Shown here: piece by piece, positions 1 to 9,820 of the stretch
How the letters are laid out: each line of letters opens with the position of its first letter
Position numbering within the stretch: position 1 is the stretch's first letter
NCBI RefSeq assembly: GCF_030253575.1
Contig: NC_080565.1
Location: forward strand, 6,420,001-6,484,000
Source of the DNA: Rhododendron vialii
Taxonomy: Eukaryota > Streptophyta > Magnoliopsida > Ericales > Ericaceae
Direction: 5' to 3'
Length of the DNA stretch: 64,000 nt
Translations under genes and position numbers: made by a program
The notes under the pieces: model-generated
Told to the model about the DNA's origin: nothing
Seen by the model: only the letters and a program-made list of their open reading frames with translations
Databases searched by the model: none

Positions 1-110
1 GAACACATATAACTTGACAATAATAGATTTCAGTGTTTAATAATATCCGATCTAGTTGATTTTTGGCACGCTTGTTTTACTCGACGAGGACGACTCATTA
101 CTCAAATACA

Positions 111-188
111 CACTCTCTCTCTCTCTTTCTCTCATGTTCTGCTTTCCAAGACTCACCACTCAAATACTCTCTCTCTCTCTCTCTCAAC
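111..188 (+). promoter_or_regulatory. CT-rich leader of receptor-like kinase copy 1
   Basis: Two CT-dinucleotide tracts lie directly upstream of the ATG at 219. They are typical of plant 5' untranslated leaders. The stretch just before the ATG (CAACAACCA...) is shared with copy 2 near 5111, which supports the start codon chosen. DNA further upstream does not resemble the copy 2 promoter. Confidence 0.5.
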
Positions 189-218
189 AACCATCCATTC
201 CTTTCTCTATCTTTCCGA

Positions 219-1326
219 ATGGAACTAACCCTCCAAGTCATCCTCGTCGCCGTCACCTTCGTCGTGGTGTTCATGCTCGTGACCGCCGCCGCATGCGCCA
301 GCAGGAACAATCGCGGCGAAATCCCGATCACTCGGACCCCGGCCACAATGGTGCTGTCGTCCACGTTCGACCCGGAGCCAGTCTCCATGGCGGAGGTCCG
401 GGAGGTGACCCACAACTTCTCCCCCAACCTCATCATCGGCCACGGCACCTTCGGTTCGGTCTACAAGGCCCGCTTCCCCTACGCCACCGTCGCCATCAAA
501 AAGCTCAGCCCGGACGCCTTTCAGGGCTTCCGCGAGTTCCGGGCCGAGATGAAAACCCTAAGCAAGCTACGTCACCCAAACATCGTCACCATGCTCTGTT
601 ACTGCTCCACAGGGTCCGACCGGGTCCTTATTTATGATTACGTTGAGAACGGCAGCCTCGACCAGTGGCTGCTGCTTGACACCCCGTCCAAGACGCCTAG
701 GTCAAGGCTGCCTTCTTGGGAAACCAGAATCAAGATTGTCGAGACGTCCAGCTCAAGGCTGCCTTTGTCTTGGGAGACCAGAATTAAGATTGTTAGAGGC
801 GTAGCCAATGGTTTAACTTACTTGCATAATTTAGAAAATCCCATTATTCACAGGAACATCAAGGCCAGCAAGGTCTTGTTGGATAATGATTTTGAGCCAC
901 ACATTGCTGATTTCGGTTTGGCCAGGAGAATCGACGGCTCGCTTTCCCACGTGTCCACCCAAGCCGCCGGGACGATGGGGTACATGCCGCCCGAGTACGT
1001 CCAGGGCGCCACCATGGCGACCGCCACGGGAGACGTCTACAGTTTCGGGGTACTCATGCTGGAAATCTCGACGGGGATTCGACCGAATTTGCCGTTCAAG
1101 GAGGAGAGAAACGGGAAGGAAGTGTGGTTGGTTGAATGGGCTAGAGAAAAGGTGGCTCAAAATGGACACATGGAAATTCTTAACGCTAATATCTCTCGGG
1201 CAGGGGCTGGAGGAATCCGGGGTTGTCGAGTTTCTCCGGATTGCTCTCTTGTGTGCTAGTGGTTCCTCCATGGATAGGCCGCCCATGAGGGAGGTGGTGG
1301 AGTTGTTGAAGCGGATTCCGACTTGA
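219..1326 (+). pseudogene. Receptor-like kinase copy 1, predicted pseudokinase with 3' frameshift
   Basis: Single-exon gene for a short membrane-anchored kinase-like protein: an N-terminal transmembrane helix followed directly by a kinase domain of the LRR-X type (like PSKR/PSY1R/EMS1 kinase domains), with no ectodomain. The glycine loop (GHGTFG), the VAIKK lysine and DFG are present. The HRD aspartate is Asn (codon 855-857) and the catalytic-loop Asn is Lys (KASK for KASN), so phosphotransfer is unlikely. ATG 219 aligns with the copy 2 start. Relative to copy 2 there is one extra G near 1203-1206. The reading frame therefore runs into an unrelated tail and stops at 1257-1259, while the original C-lobe end continues in another frame to the TGA at 1324-1326. 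A motif around RLPLSWETRIKIV is duplicated in tandem before the catalytic loop. A truncated but expressed protein of 346 aa remains possible. Confidence 0.75.
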
Positions 1327-1890
1327 AATCGCACTTTTGGCTACGGGGCTTGGTAGAACACTTGAAAAACGAAATATGAAAGTGTCCATAAAAGAGGTTG
1401 GACGGCTCGGAATATTTCTCATTTTCTTTCATGTACACTTTTATGTTTCTAGTGTCGTGTGTCCTAACATTTTGATTTGGCTGCTTCTCGCCAATGTATC
1501 ATCGATCTAGTTCCTTAATAAGGCTTATATAGATAGGTTTGATCTCTAGATAATTTCATTTATCAGATCATTTGAGATGAAAATTGAGGAAGAATGCTTA
1601 ATTTAGTCGTTATTACTTTACTAGACGCGAGGCACTCACAAAGCGTGTGCAAGTTGATTTTTGTAAAATACTATATAAAAATAACTTTTGCCTCTTTCAA
1701 TTCTCAAATCCATCGGTTGGCATTTTTCTGGGGTTTTTCCCCTTAATATGATCTTCCGTTTAGCGTCCATGGTACGCACGATATGTGTGCGAATTAGTTT
1801 GATGCATCCATTGACGTATATCATGTTATTTATGCAGGTTTCAATATTCGAAGAATGAGTTTTGGTGGTGCATTTTATCACTCTTTAAAC
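1327..1890 (+). repeat. 3' flank shared with kinase copy 2
   Basis: No gene. The sequence aligns with the 3' flank of copy 2 (6291-6624 and then 7699-about 7800), so the tandem duplication included roughly 450 bp downstream of the stop codon. At the point where copy 2 carries a 1,074-bp insertion, this copy shows the uninterrupted TAA target near 1680-1690. Confidence 0.75.
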
Positions 1891-1891
1891 C

Positions 1892-2231
1892 ACTCCCTCC
1901 ATCCTAGTGAGACTACGGTCACTTTCATTATTTACAAATTTCAAAAAATTATCTACATTTAACTTTGTTAACACGATTTTATAGTAAAATTAAATGAGAT
2001 CTATCTAATAAGATCAATGTTTTTTTTTTTTTTGATTGGCAAAAAGAAAAATTATTAATCTCTGCAATATTATACAAAGATTCAAAGGATAAGGACAGAA
2101 AGAAAATTAAAATTACTTAATCTCCACACTACCCAAGACCCAATTGTTGGTCCGAGACCAACCAATGCCGGCCCTAAACACTCTTCAATTATAAATTTTA
2201 TGAGGGTGTACCAAAGTGGGACGGAGGGAGT
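1892..2231. mobile_element. Stowaway-like MITE interrupted by a poly(T)-headed retro-insert
   Basis: The left end starts CTCCCTCCATCC and the right end finishes GGGACGGAGGGAGTA, the typical terminal repeats of Stowaway (Tc1/mariner) MITEs. From about 2021 a 14-15 base T run opens a segment to about 2185 that looks like a minus-oriented LINE/SINE 3' end with its A tail. I could not define target-site duplications for the nested piece. Confidence 0.6.
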
Positions 2232-2690
2232 ACATTATACTATTCACATTTCTTACAGATCGAATTGTTATATTTTGTAATTCCTTATATTTTTTATGGT
2301 GGCAAAAAAATTGTAATAGAATTAAGTAAAATCTATTAAATAAGATCTATATTGGGGTGTGAAACCTACTAGAAATTCGATCATATAGAAAATTTTATGA
2401 GAGAATTGAATAATACGTTAAAAAATTCTTTATGGGATGGAGAGAGTTACTTTTGATATGTTCCTAGATTTATTGATCTAAATGTAAAAATGATACGCCT
2501 TTGTCATTACAATTTATTTTTTTTACCACTCTTCTTTATTGCTTAATCCTTCAATTATAATTTTTTTCCAAAAAAAATACCACTTATCCAGATAATTGTG
2601 TGATACACTTCCAATATGTAGTATCTTCGGCTCAAATACTCAAATATTTAGCTTTTATCAGGTATATAAACTTTTTAATTGCACAGAAAA
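2232..2690. other. AT-rich spacer with a second decayed Stowaway-like copy
   Basis: No gene seen. Between about 2240 and 2454 a degenerate relative of the preceding MITE can be read: a shared internal stretch with AAATCTATTAAATAAGATCT, and a right end GGGATGGAGAGAGT. The rest is AT-rich without recognisable structure. Confidence 0.4.
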
Positions 2691-2691
2691 T

Positions 2692-2990
2692 TTCTAGTAA
2701 GGACCTTAAGTGAGGTTCTTAAGTGCGGACCTCCCTTTCCCGATTGAATTTTAATGATCCAAACCGTTTAATGTGTTCAGAACGTGACCGAAAAATGCTT
2801 GATCTGAGCAGTTTTTTATTGAACTGTTCAACGAAAACTGCTCGGATGAAACACTTTCCGGTCATATTTTTTGTTGATTTCTTGCGAGTGCCCTTAAAAT
2901 CATATTCTGAACTCATTGAACGGTTTAGATCATCAAAATCTATGAGGTCCGCACTTAAGCTAAGTAAGAGATTCCTCACAAGAAGCTGAC
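2692..2990. mobile_element. Fold-back MITE with arms of about 110-130 bp
   Basis: The two halves are imperfect reverse complements: CTTAAGTGCGGACCTC near 2718 returns inverted near 2943-2958, and the GATCCAAACCGTT / GAACTG blocks also mirror. This explains why similar open frames appear on both strands here. Target-site duplications are not clear, so the superfamily is unassigned. Confidence 0.6.
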
Positions 2991-3039
2991 TAATGATATG
3001 CAAAAACTTTTCAGTGTTTCGTTACGTTTTAAAAAAAAA

Positions 3040-3335
3040 AAGCTTTTACACAACCCCTAATACGCACTCGCATGCTTTATGTAACTTTTAAGTGTAACCA
3101 AGTCGTCAAAACCCAAGGGACTTTTCATGCTATCTGCATCATTTGATCGAGCTTCTTAGAAGCTTGCCAAAGGGACCACCAGCCAATAATTCCAACCCAA
3201 GGAATTAATTTGTTGCCATTTATTCAACGCGTTTGGAGTTGTTTCCTCCTCTTTTCTTTGAACTTGTTGCCATTCTTTCGTATTGCTATCTTTTTCTGTT
3301 AACATTTGGTGACAAGAACCTGCTTCCTGAAACTG
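3040..3335 (+). repeat. Orphan third copy of the kinase promoter/leader
   Basis: This stretch matches the region immediately upstream of kinase copy 2 (about 4880-5090). Shared anchors are ACCAAGTCGTCAAAACCCAA / AACCGAGTCGTCAAAAACCC, AGAAGCTTGCCAAAGGGACC, a CAACGCGT block and TTTCCTCCTCTTTTCTTTGAA. No kinase coding sequence follows. It is a promoter-only remnant of a third tandem unit. Confidence 0.75.
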
Positions 3336-3367
3336 TCGCCAGTTAACACCGAAATCACCATTCTTTC

Positions 3368-3534
3368 GTGCGGTCCAAGTGATCGGCTTCTCTGCAGTCT
3401 GTCTCTGATGTTGCATCGCAGCCGTTCATCTTTGAAATTCAACGGTTCGGATTTTTAAAAAAATTTCCATGAATTTTTTTTTAATCTCGACCGTTAAAAA
3501 TATTATCCGACGGTTACGATCACTTGGACCGCAC
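3368..3534. mobile_element. Short fold-back element with perfect 18-bp terminal inverted repeats
   Basis: The left end GTGCGGTCCAAGTGATCG (3368-3385) is exactly the reverse complement of 3517-3534. Internal CCGTT/AACGG blocks also pair. Length 167 bp. It sits just downstream of the orphan promoter copy. Confidence 0.6.
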
Positions 3535-3790
3535 CTTTGTAGTCAAAGCTAGACCGCAGACAAGCCAAATTCTTCCACAGTTGTCGTTGTAGCCGGAAAG
3601 CAAAAAGTTACTTTCCTAATTTCCATCCCACTTTTTACCTCAGCACACACAACGATGGCTTAGATTTTGCAAACACTCTAAAAACCACACACAAAACTTG
3701 CCCACAGTGCGTGCAGATTCCTCGCGTACTGCATCTCCATTGCATATGGAGTCCAGTGTCCACATATCACGCAAGAGAGTGTGCAACTTA

Positions 3791-4166
3791 GGCCCCGTTC
3801 GGCTAAATAAATTAAATGGCTTATTTTTTTTATCTTTATTTATTTATTTTTTTTGTATTTGTTAGTTTTTAGTTAATTTTTTAGGGATTATTGCATCATC
3901 ATGACAAGAGCAATCTAAAAAGTAAAAAATTATGATCGAAACCTAATTTTTTTGAATAAAGAAAAAAATAAACCAATAAGCCAATTTTTTCGTCTTTATT
4001 AAAAAAAATGGATTTCGATCATAATTTTTTACTTTTTAGATTTCTTCGTCATGACAATGCAATAATCCTCAAAAAATTGACGAAAAACTAACAAATACAA
4101 AAAAAAAATTGAATAAGAACAAAAAAAAAGAGAGAAGCCAATTGGCTTATTTAGCCGAACAAAGCC
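3791..4166. mobile_element. Fold-back MITE, GGCY-TTCGGCTAAATAA family, TTA target duplication
   Basis: The ends GGCCCCGTTCGGCTAAATAA and its inverted partner ending GCCGAACAAAGCC are flanked by TTA on both sides (3788-3790 and 4167-4169). The 376-bp body is a long AT-rich palindrome. TTA duplications with GG-starting ends fit PIF/Harbinger (Tourist-like) MITEs. Related copies lie at 29873-30236 and 30244-30590. Confidence 0.7.
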
Positions 4167-4169
4167 TTA

Positions 4170-4765
4170 GGATTACTTTCCTACTGATATAGGGATGCGT
4201 CGGCCCCCGTGCCCCAATGGGCAGGTAAGTGCGTGGGCGGATTTTGGCCCGTTCGCATTTGTGCTCGGTCGGCCTATAAAAAAAGGTCCCCTGATGACGG
4301 ACATCACACGTGAAATTTTTTTAAAAAAAAAAATTGCAAATTTCAGAAAAATGTTTATGTATCATAGCAGTGTTGTCTCTAGAGTTGAGAAAGGATGCGG
4401 GGCTAGAAATCGACTAAATTATTCTTTTTGCTTCACAAGTATAGCTCTCTGCAAATGAACATACAAAACTTCAAGCTGAAGAAGAGAAGCTGTGCATATT
4501 TACCCTTGTTGAACCAAATATACTTGCAAGATGAAGAACAATAGGAAAAGGCAATAAAATGTCGCAAGAAACTTGTTTATTAGATACTGATGAAAAGGAA
4601 TGAATCATACATTCGAGCCGTCCATTGCAGAGATGGACGACTGGATCTAGGACTTTCACGTAGCTGTAGGGAACATCAACAAAATTTTACCCTTTAAAAT
4701 AAGCAAAACAAAATCTAGACATGAAAAAGCCTATTATAGTTTTTATCAAGTATTTAAGCTTTTTT
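4170..4765. other. Unannotated spacer
   Basis: No coding sequence or element could be supported. There is a GC-rich patch near 4195-4295 and otherwise mixed sequence. Confidence 0.4.
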
Positions 4766-4837
4766 GAGGAAGGTGAGGATGACGTCAAGTCATCATGTCC
4801 TTTATGTCCGGGGCGACACTCGTGCTACAATGGCCGG
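4766..4837 (+). pseudogene. Plastid-type 16S rRNA fragment (NUPT)
   Basis: About 72 bp match the conserved segment of bacterial/plastid small-subunit rRNA containing GAGGATGACGTCAAGTCATC and GTGCTACAATGGCCGG. Differences from the canonical rRNA as I recall it are mainly C-to-T changes, as expected of methylated organellar DNA decaying in the nucleus. It is too short to be functional. A mitochondrial 18S origin is possible but less likely. Confidence 0.8.
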
Positions 4838-4859
4838 AAATTGTGATATGCAATAACTC

Positions 4860-5144
4860 TTTAGTGCATACTATGCTTTCGCACGACCCGTAACACGCAC
4901 TCACAGTGGGCATTATGTAACTTTAGGTCTAACCGAGTCGTCAAAAACCCAAGGGACTTTTCCATTATTTGAGCCTCGCAGAAGCTTGCCAAAGGGACCA
5001 CCAACCAATTGATTAGTCAACGCGTCTGGACCTCTTTCCTCCTCTTTTCTTTGAATTTGTTGCCCTGTGCTGCTCTGCTTCCTGAGAAATTTTTTAGCCT
5101 CTCTCTCTCTCAACAACCAACCATTCCCCTCTCGACCTTTCCGA
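4860..5144 (+). promoter_or_regulatory. Promoter and CT-rich leader of kinase copy 2
   Basis: This is the region duplicated at 3040-3335. It ends in a CT tract and CAACAACCAACC just before the ATG at 5145, matching the leader of copy 1. No clear TATA box was identified. Confidence 0.45.
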
Positions 5145-6290
5145 ATGGAACAAACCCTCCAAGTCATCCTCATCGCCGCCGGCGCCTTGGTCGTGGTGAT
5201 CATGCTCTTCGCCGCTGCAGCATGCGCCGTCCGGAGGAAAAATCGCGGCGAAATCCCAATCACTCGGCCCCTGGCCGCAACGGGGCCGTCCTCCACGTTC
5301 GACCTGAAGCAGGTCTCCATGGCGGAGCTCGAGAAGGCGACCCACAACTTCTCCCCCGACCTCATCATCGGCCACGGCAGCTTCGGTATGGTCTACAAGG
5401 CCCGCCTCCCCCACGCCGGCCTCAGCACCGTCGCCGTCAAAAAGCTCAGCCCGGATGCCTTCCAGGGCTTCTGCGAGTTCCGGGCCGAGATGGCAGCCCT
5501 AAGCAAGCTACGCCACCCAAACATCGTCACCATACTTGGTTTCTGCGACACAGGGTCCGACAGGGTCCTTGTTTATGAGTACGTCGAGAATGGCAGCCTC
5601 GACCAGTGGCTGCTGCTCGCCAGAAAACAAGATCTTATCAAGATTGCCGAGACGCCCAGGTCGAGGCTGCCTTTGTCTTGGGAGACCAGCATTAAGATTG
5701 CCGAGACGCCCAGGTCATCGAGGCTGCCTTTGTCTTGGGAAACCAGAATCAAGATTGTCAGAGGCGTAGCCAGTGGTTTAGCTTACATGCACAATTTACA
5801 AACACCCATTATCCACAGGAACATTAAGGCGAGCAAGGTCTTGTTGGATAGTGATTTTGAGCCACACATTGCTGATTTCGGTTTTTCCAGGATAATCGAC
5901 GGCTCACTTTCCCACGTGTCCACCCGAGTCGCCGGAACGATGGGATACATGCCGCCCGAGTACATCCAGGGCGCCACCATGGCGACCGCCATGGGGGACG
6001 TCTACAGTTTCGGGATACTCATGCTGGAAATCTCCACGGGGATTCGACCCGATTTGCCGTTTAAGGAGGAGAGAAACGGGAAGGAAGTGAGGTTGGTTGA
6101 ATGGGCTAGAGAAAAGTTGGCTCAAAATCTACACATGGAAATTCTTGACGCTAATATCTCTCGGGCAGGGCTAGAGCAATCCGGGGTTGTTGAGTTTCTC
6201 CGGATTGCTTTCTTGTGTGCCAGTGACTCGTCCATGGATAGGCCGCCCATGAGGGAGGTGGTGGAGTTGTTGAATCAGATTCCGACTTGA
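5145..6290 (+). CDS. Receptor-like kinase copy 2, predicted pseudokinase
   Basis: Intact single-exon gene, 381 aa. Residues 7-29 form a transmembrane helix followed by basic residues (RRKNR), and the kinase domain starts near 70. Visible elements: glycine loop GHGSFG (76-81), VAVKK lysine at 99, C-helix Glu in EFRAEM (115), DFG at 244-246 and a normal activation segment ending GTMGYMPPEY. The catalytic loop reads HRN (224-226) and KASK (Lys 231), lacking both the HRD Asp and the Mg-binding Asn. It is most likely a catalytically dead signalling partner at the plasma membrane. The domain resembles LRR-X kinases (PSKR/PSY1R/EMS1 type), but no LRR ectodomain is present. Residues 165-201 hold two extra tandem copies of a segment that occurs once in relatives. 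Start choice rests on the conserved MEQTLQVIL/MELTLQVIL beginning in both paralogues. Confidence 0.85.
   Translation: MEQTLQVILIAAGALVVVIMLFAAAACAVRRKNRGEIPITRPLAATGPSSTFDLKQVSMAELEKATHNFSPDLIIGHGSFGMVYKARLPHAGLSTVAVKKLSPDAFQGFCEFRAEMAALSKLRHPNIVTILGFCDTGSDRVLVYEYVENGSLDQWLLLARKQDLIKIAETPRSRLPLSWETSIKIAETPRSSRLPLSWETRIKIVRGVASGLAYMHNLQTPIIHRNIKASKVLLDSDFEPHIADFGFSRIIDGSLSHVSTRVAGTMGYMPPEYIQGATMATAMGDVYSFGILMLEISTGIRPDLPFKEERNGKEVRLVEWAREKLAQNLHMEILDANISRAGLEQSGVVEFLRIAFLCASDSSMDRPPMREVVELLNQIPT
5637..5760 (+). repeat. In-frame tandem repeat inside the kinase domain
   Basis: A 54-bp unit (5637-5690) is followed by a 57-bp unit (5691-5747) and the start of a third (5748 on). They encode IKIAETPRSRLPLSWETS, then the same with an extra Ser, then IKIV. 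Copy 1 has a related duplication at about 697-795. The insert lengthens the loop before helix E of the kinase. Confidence 0.85.
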
Positions 6291-6624
6291 AACCGCACTT
6301 TTGGCTACGGGACTTGGTAGGAAACGTGAAAAAAGAAGCATGAAAATGTCCGTAAAAAAGATTGAACGGTTCGGATTCGCACTCGGTGTGCATTCTCTTT
6401 CATGAACACTTTCATGTGTTCTGTCATGTATCCTAACATTTCGGTTTCCTTGATAAGGCTTATATATATAGTTAGGTTGATCTCTACATAGTTTCATTTA
6501 TCAGATCATTTGAGATAATAATTGAGGGAAGAATGCTTAGTCGTTATTATCTTACTAGACGCCAGGAACTTGCGATGCGTGTGCAAGTTGATTTTTGTGA
6601 AATAGGATTACTATATAAAAATAA
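6291..6624 (+). repeat. 3' flank of kinase copy 2
   Basis: No gene. It aligns with 1327 onward of copy 1 up to the ATAA at 6621-6624, where the copy 2 flank is interrupted by an insertion. Homology resumes at 7702. Confidence 0.7.
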
Positions 6625-7698
6625 GGGGGTGTTTGGGAGCCTGCTTTTTGGCTTTTCATTTTCAACTTTTTGTCTTTTTAGCTTTTGGGATTATGATCAG
6701 AATGTATTTTGTATTTGATAGAGTGTTTGGATGATATATACAAAATGCATTTTGCAGCAGGAATAGTGTTTGGGAGATATGGAATGCAAATGAATTATTG
6801 ATTGATTTTTTACTATGTTGCCCCTGTTATTAATAATGGTTATAAATAATATTTTAATCTAATTTTTTTATGTTTTATTTTGAAATTGCTTTATTCTTCA
6901 TTAATTGAAAGTCTCAAACTATTTTTTAATTATGTTTTTATTGTTTCAAGTATTTTTTGCTCTTTCCTCCAACAATCTTTTGATTTTTAATCTAAAGTAA
7001 CAATTAAGTTAAATCGAATAATTGCAAAATAACAAGCTTGTTTCCCATAAAAATTCTAGCTAATCAAAATCTTTCTACTCCAAGGAAAAAAAAGAGAGGC
7101 TTCCACACGAAGAAGAGAAAACAAGAAGAACAGAAGATACCCTTTCATGTGAGATCAAATCAATCCCTAAACCAAACAACAAGAAAACAGCAGATACCCA
7201 CAAAACAAATCAATCCCCAAACCAAACAACACAGTGTCTAATTTCCAGAACAAAAGAAAGAACATGGCACCCAAATTTTGACTAGTCTCATACACAAATC
7301 AGTAAGTGATGGGCGATTTCAAGACATTTAGAGATGGGCGAAGGTGAGTGTGTAGATTGGCAAACTTCTCTAGTCTTCTGCTCCTGGTCTCTCTTCGTGT
7401 TGTGTGGTGGAAGATGTGAGTAATAAAAGTTGCAATGGAGAGGATAAAGTTCAGATGAGGGTTTTGAGGAATTATGAAAAAACAGAGAGGGTAGGAATGT
7501 AAAATTGTGTGGCTGGAAAACGAAAATTGGAAAACGAGAATGGGAAAAACTCCTCCTGACCTCTTTTTCTCTTCTCTTCTCCATTCTTCAAATTAGAGAA
7601 CTCATTCTCATAGAATGAGTTTTGTGTCTTGCAGCCAAACACCCAAAATAGGAAAAGTAGAATTGGAAAAGGCAAAAATGTGGCTCCCAAACACCCCC
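6625..7698. mobile_element. Non-autonomous PIF/Harbinger-like element (1,074 bp) with empty site in the paralogous flank
   Basis: Perfect 17-bp terminal inverted repeats GGGGGTGTTTGGGAGCC (6625-6641, mirrored at 7682-7698) are bounded by TAA on both sides (6622-6624 and 7699-7701). The homologous flank of kinase copy 1 has a single TAA and no insert, which defines the element exactly. The three-base TWA duplication and G-rich ends fit PIF/Harbinger. Short open frames inside (7038-7241, and 7288-7584 on the minus strand) look like chance, and no transposase was recognised. Confidence 0.85.
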
Positions 7699-7881
7699 TA
7701 AGTTTTGCCTCTCTCAGTTCTCAAATCCATTAGTTGACATTTTTCTGCTCTCTTTTTTTTTTTCCTTAATATGATCTGTTTAGCATCCATGGTACACACG
7801 ACCCAAGAATTTCGCAATTTCGATTCTGCTAGTCCTTGGGAATGTGAAGCCCTTCTCAATTTCTTCCACTCGACCAATAAC

Positions 7882-8193
7882 TGTTAGGACCGTAAGGAAC
7901 ACTACATACACAAACCGCGCAATGATTTCAGAGAAAAACTCCATTTGATTATATATTCACACAATATACAATAAAGATGAAAAAACTCTCCGGAAACCAC
8001 ACGCCGGTTCCTCTCCGGGAGGCCACAGACCGGCCCCCCACACTCGCCTCACCCTCTCCCTCACATTATGTCACACACAAACCCTAATAGGGTTTACAAC
8101 TATATATAAGGGACTCCAAGGGTAAATACGTTTAACACCCAACACTAAGGGTGTTACACAAAATAACCCCACCACTTTGGATGGACCCCAACA
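7882..8193 (+). mobile_element. Probable solo LTR (312 bp)
   Basis: It begins TGTTAGGACC and ends GGACCCCAACA, so it has TG...CA ends with partly inverted termini. A TATA-like TATATATAAGG lies near 8102, two-thirds of the way in. The flanks are ATAAC (7877-7881) and GTAAC (8194-8198), a 4-of-5 match. No internal retrotransposon sequence adjoins it. Confidence 0.5.
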
Positions 8194-9458
8194 GTAACCT
8201 CTTCTTTGGACGTGGAGACTAAGCAACATGTTCTGTTCCGCGGGCAGCCCAGCTTACTCTATCGTTCTTGCGAGATGGAGACGAAATCAACCATACAGTT
8301 GAAACAGTAATTGAATCGTGGGTTCAATGGAGTGTGAGGCAGTTGAGTCAATTTTTGGCCTGGGGATGATTTTGCATCTTTTGCCTCACTTTATATCAAA
8401 GGTCCTGAGTTTAAATTGTGGACAATTTCGGAAAATGAAAATGTGAGCCAGCTTCAATACATCTTGTTAGCATTCCGCGACAGATAGCTCTCAACTTCTT
8501 CGCGATTCGAAAATGTCGTCATTGTAAACACATAAGAACCTCCGTCCGTATCTAGCCTTCAGCTGTCATCGAAAAGTTTTTTATTTTTTATTTCGTATTA
8601 TCATAACATGTTAACGAAAATGCACGAGGCAATTTGTTCTGCTTAGTACTAACTAACTAATTTCATATTCTACTGGCTTAGTAGAAACTGCACTTCAGTA
8701 ACAGGAAATTAATTCGAATTTTCTGGCAGTGAGAACAACAGGAAAGGGTAGGAGGCCACTGGCTCCATGACTACAACTCGGCCTATTGTCGTTGAGGTTA
8801 TAGGTTCAAATCTGAGGAAAACCACTTTGTGCAGATAAAGCCGAAGGTTAGCTTACCACCCTATCTACCTCTCTCATTTAGAATACCGAGAAAGGGTATA
8901 GGATATACTGTGTGGCCCGTGATCCTAGATCTGAACTCCTCTTCGATGGGTCTTGCGAACGCCTAGCCTCTTGCCCTTACCTACATAGTGAACGCACAAC
9001 TAAGACCTGACCGGGGGTTTTCCCGCAAGGCCCTCCGGCGAGAGGATGAGAATGTGCAGAGAGCAAAGCAAGAGATTAGGGTTTGAGTGTGAGTTTAGGT
9101 GTACCTCTTTAGGGCTGCATCACTTGGTATTTATAGAGTTTTTTTGGCTTGCTCTCCAAGTACAGGCACATGCCTTGCACGGGTCAGTCGGCGTCACTGT
9201 GATATCACCGATAAGATTTGGTAACCATTTCTGGGATGAGCTGACGCCTCCATATGCACCAATCATTATCTCTTGGCATAACCGTTTTCCACGCGTGGAG
9301 GGAGTGTGCCCCAGTCCATCTTCAGGGACACGTGGTCCAAGCCATCATGTTCGGCCTACTACATATACTAATGCGCGTCATGGGCAATTGAACATAAGAC
9401 CATACACGAGATGTATACATCAACCGTAATTGTGAATGTGAAGGAAAGCAATGCTAGA
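8194..9458. other. Repeat-rich spacer, possible SINE and LTR relics
   Basis: No supported gene. Near 8747-8830 a box B-like GGTTCAAATC follows a loosely tRNA-like stretch, suggesting a decayed tRNA-derived SINE. At 9010-9420 CCGCAAGGCCCTCCGG and the following sequence resemble an old LTR in reverse. Neither could be bounded. Confidence 0.3.
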
Positions 9459-9820
9459 TGCTGTTAGTTTTTTCATATTAGTGTGGCCCACTAGCCTCCA
9501 CATTTTGTGCATGTGGAACTTCACTATCAAATAAGCCAATAAAGTGATATGATTCGTTACGATAACTAAGTAGAATTATAGATTAAGGAAAACTCTTGAT
9601 AATTAAAGAGACATTGATGGACTAGGTGTCTTTTAATATCTCTAAGGCCCTCTTCTCTCCTCTATATAAAAGGTAGAATACCCACCCATTATTCTTACGG
9701 TTTTTCTATCAATTAAAGTTACTGGGGTATTCTAGAAAAGTAGAGACAAAGAGAAGAAGATGAGCCAAGAATTAACGCTTCACCTAAGAGGTTTGTTCTT
9801 TCTAATTTCGATGGCCAACA
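9459..9820 (+). mobile_element. Possible decayed solo LTR
   Basis: It starts TGTTAG and has TATA-like CTATATAAAAGG near 9661 and an AATTAAAG stretch downstream. A CCAACA end is readable near 9820. Target-site duplications do not match, so the boundaries are uncertain. Confidence 0.25.

Noticed and set aside
2719..3003. Overlapping open frames on both strands
   Set aside because: They mirror each other because the region is a fold-back MITE; there are no protein family features.
8200..8335. Short open stretch after the solo LTR that might continue a frame interrupted by it
   Set aside because: The two sides do not join in one frame and match nothing I know.
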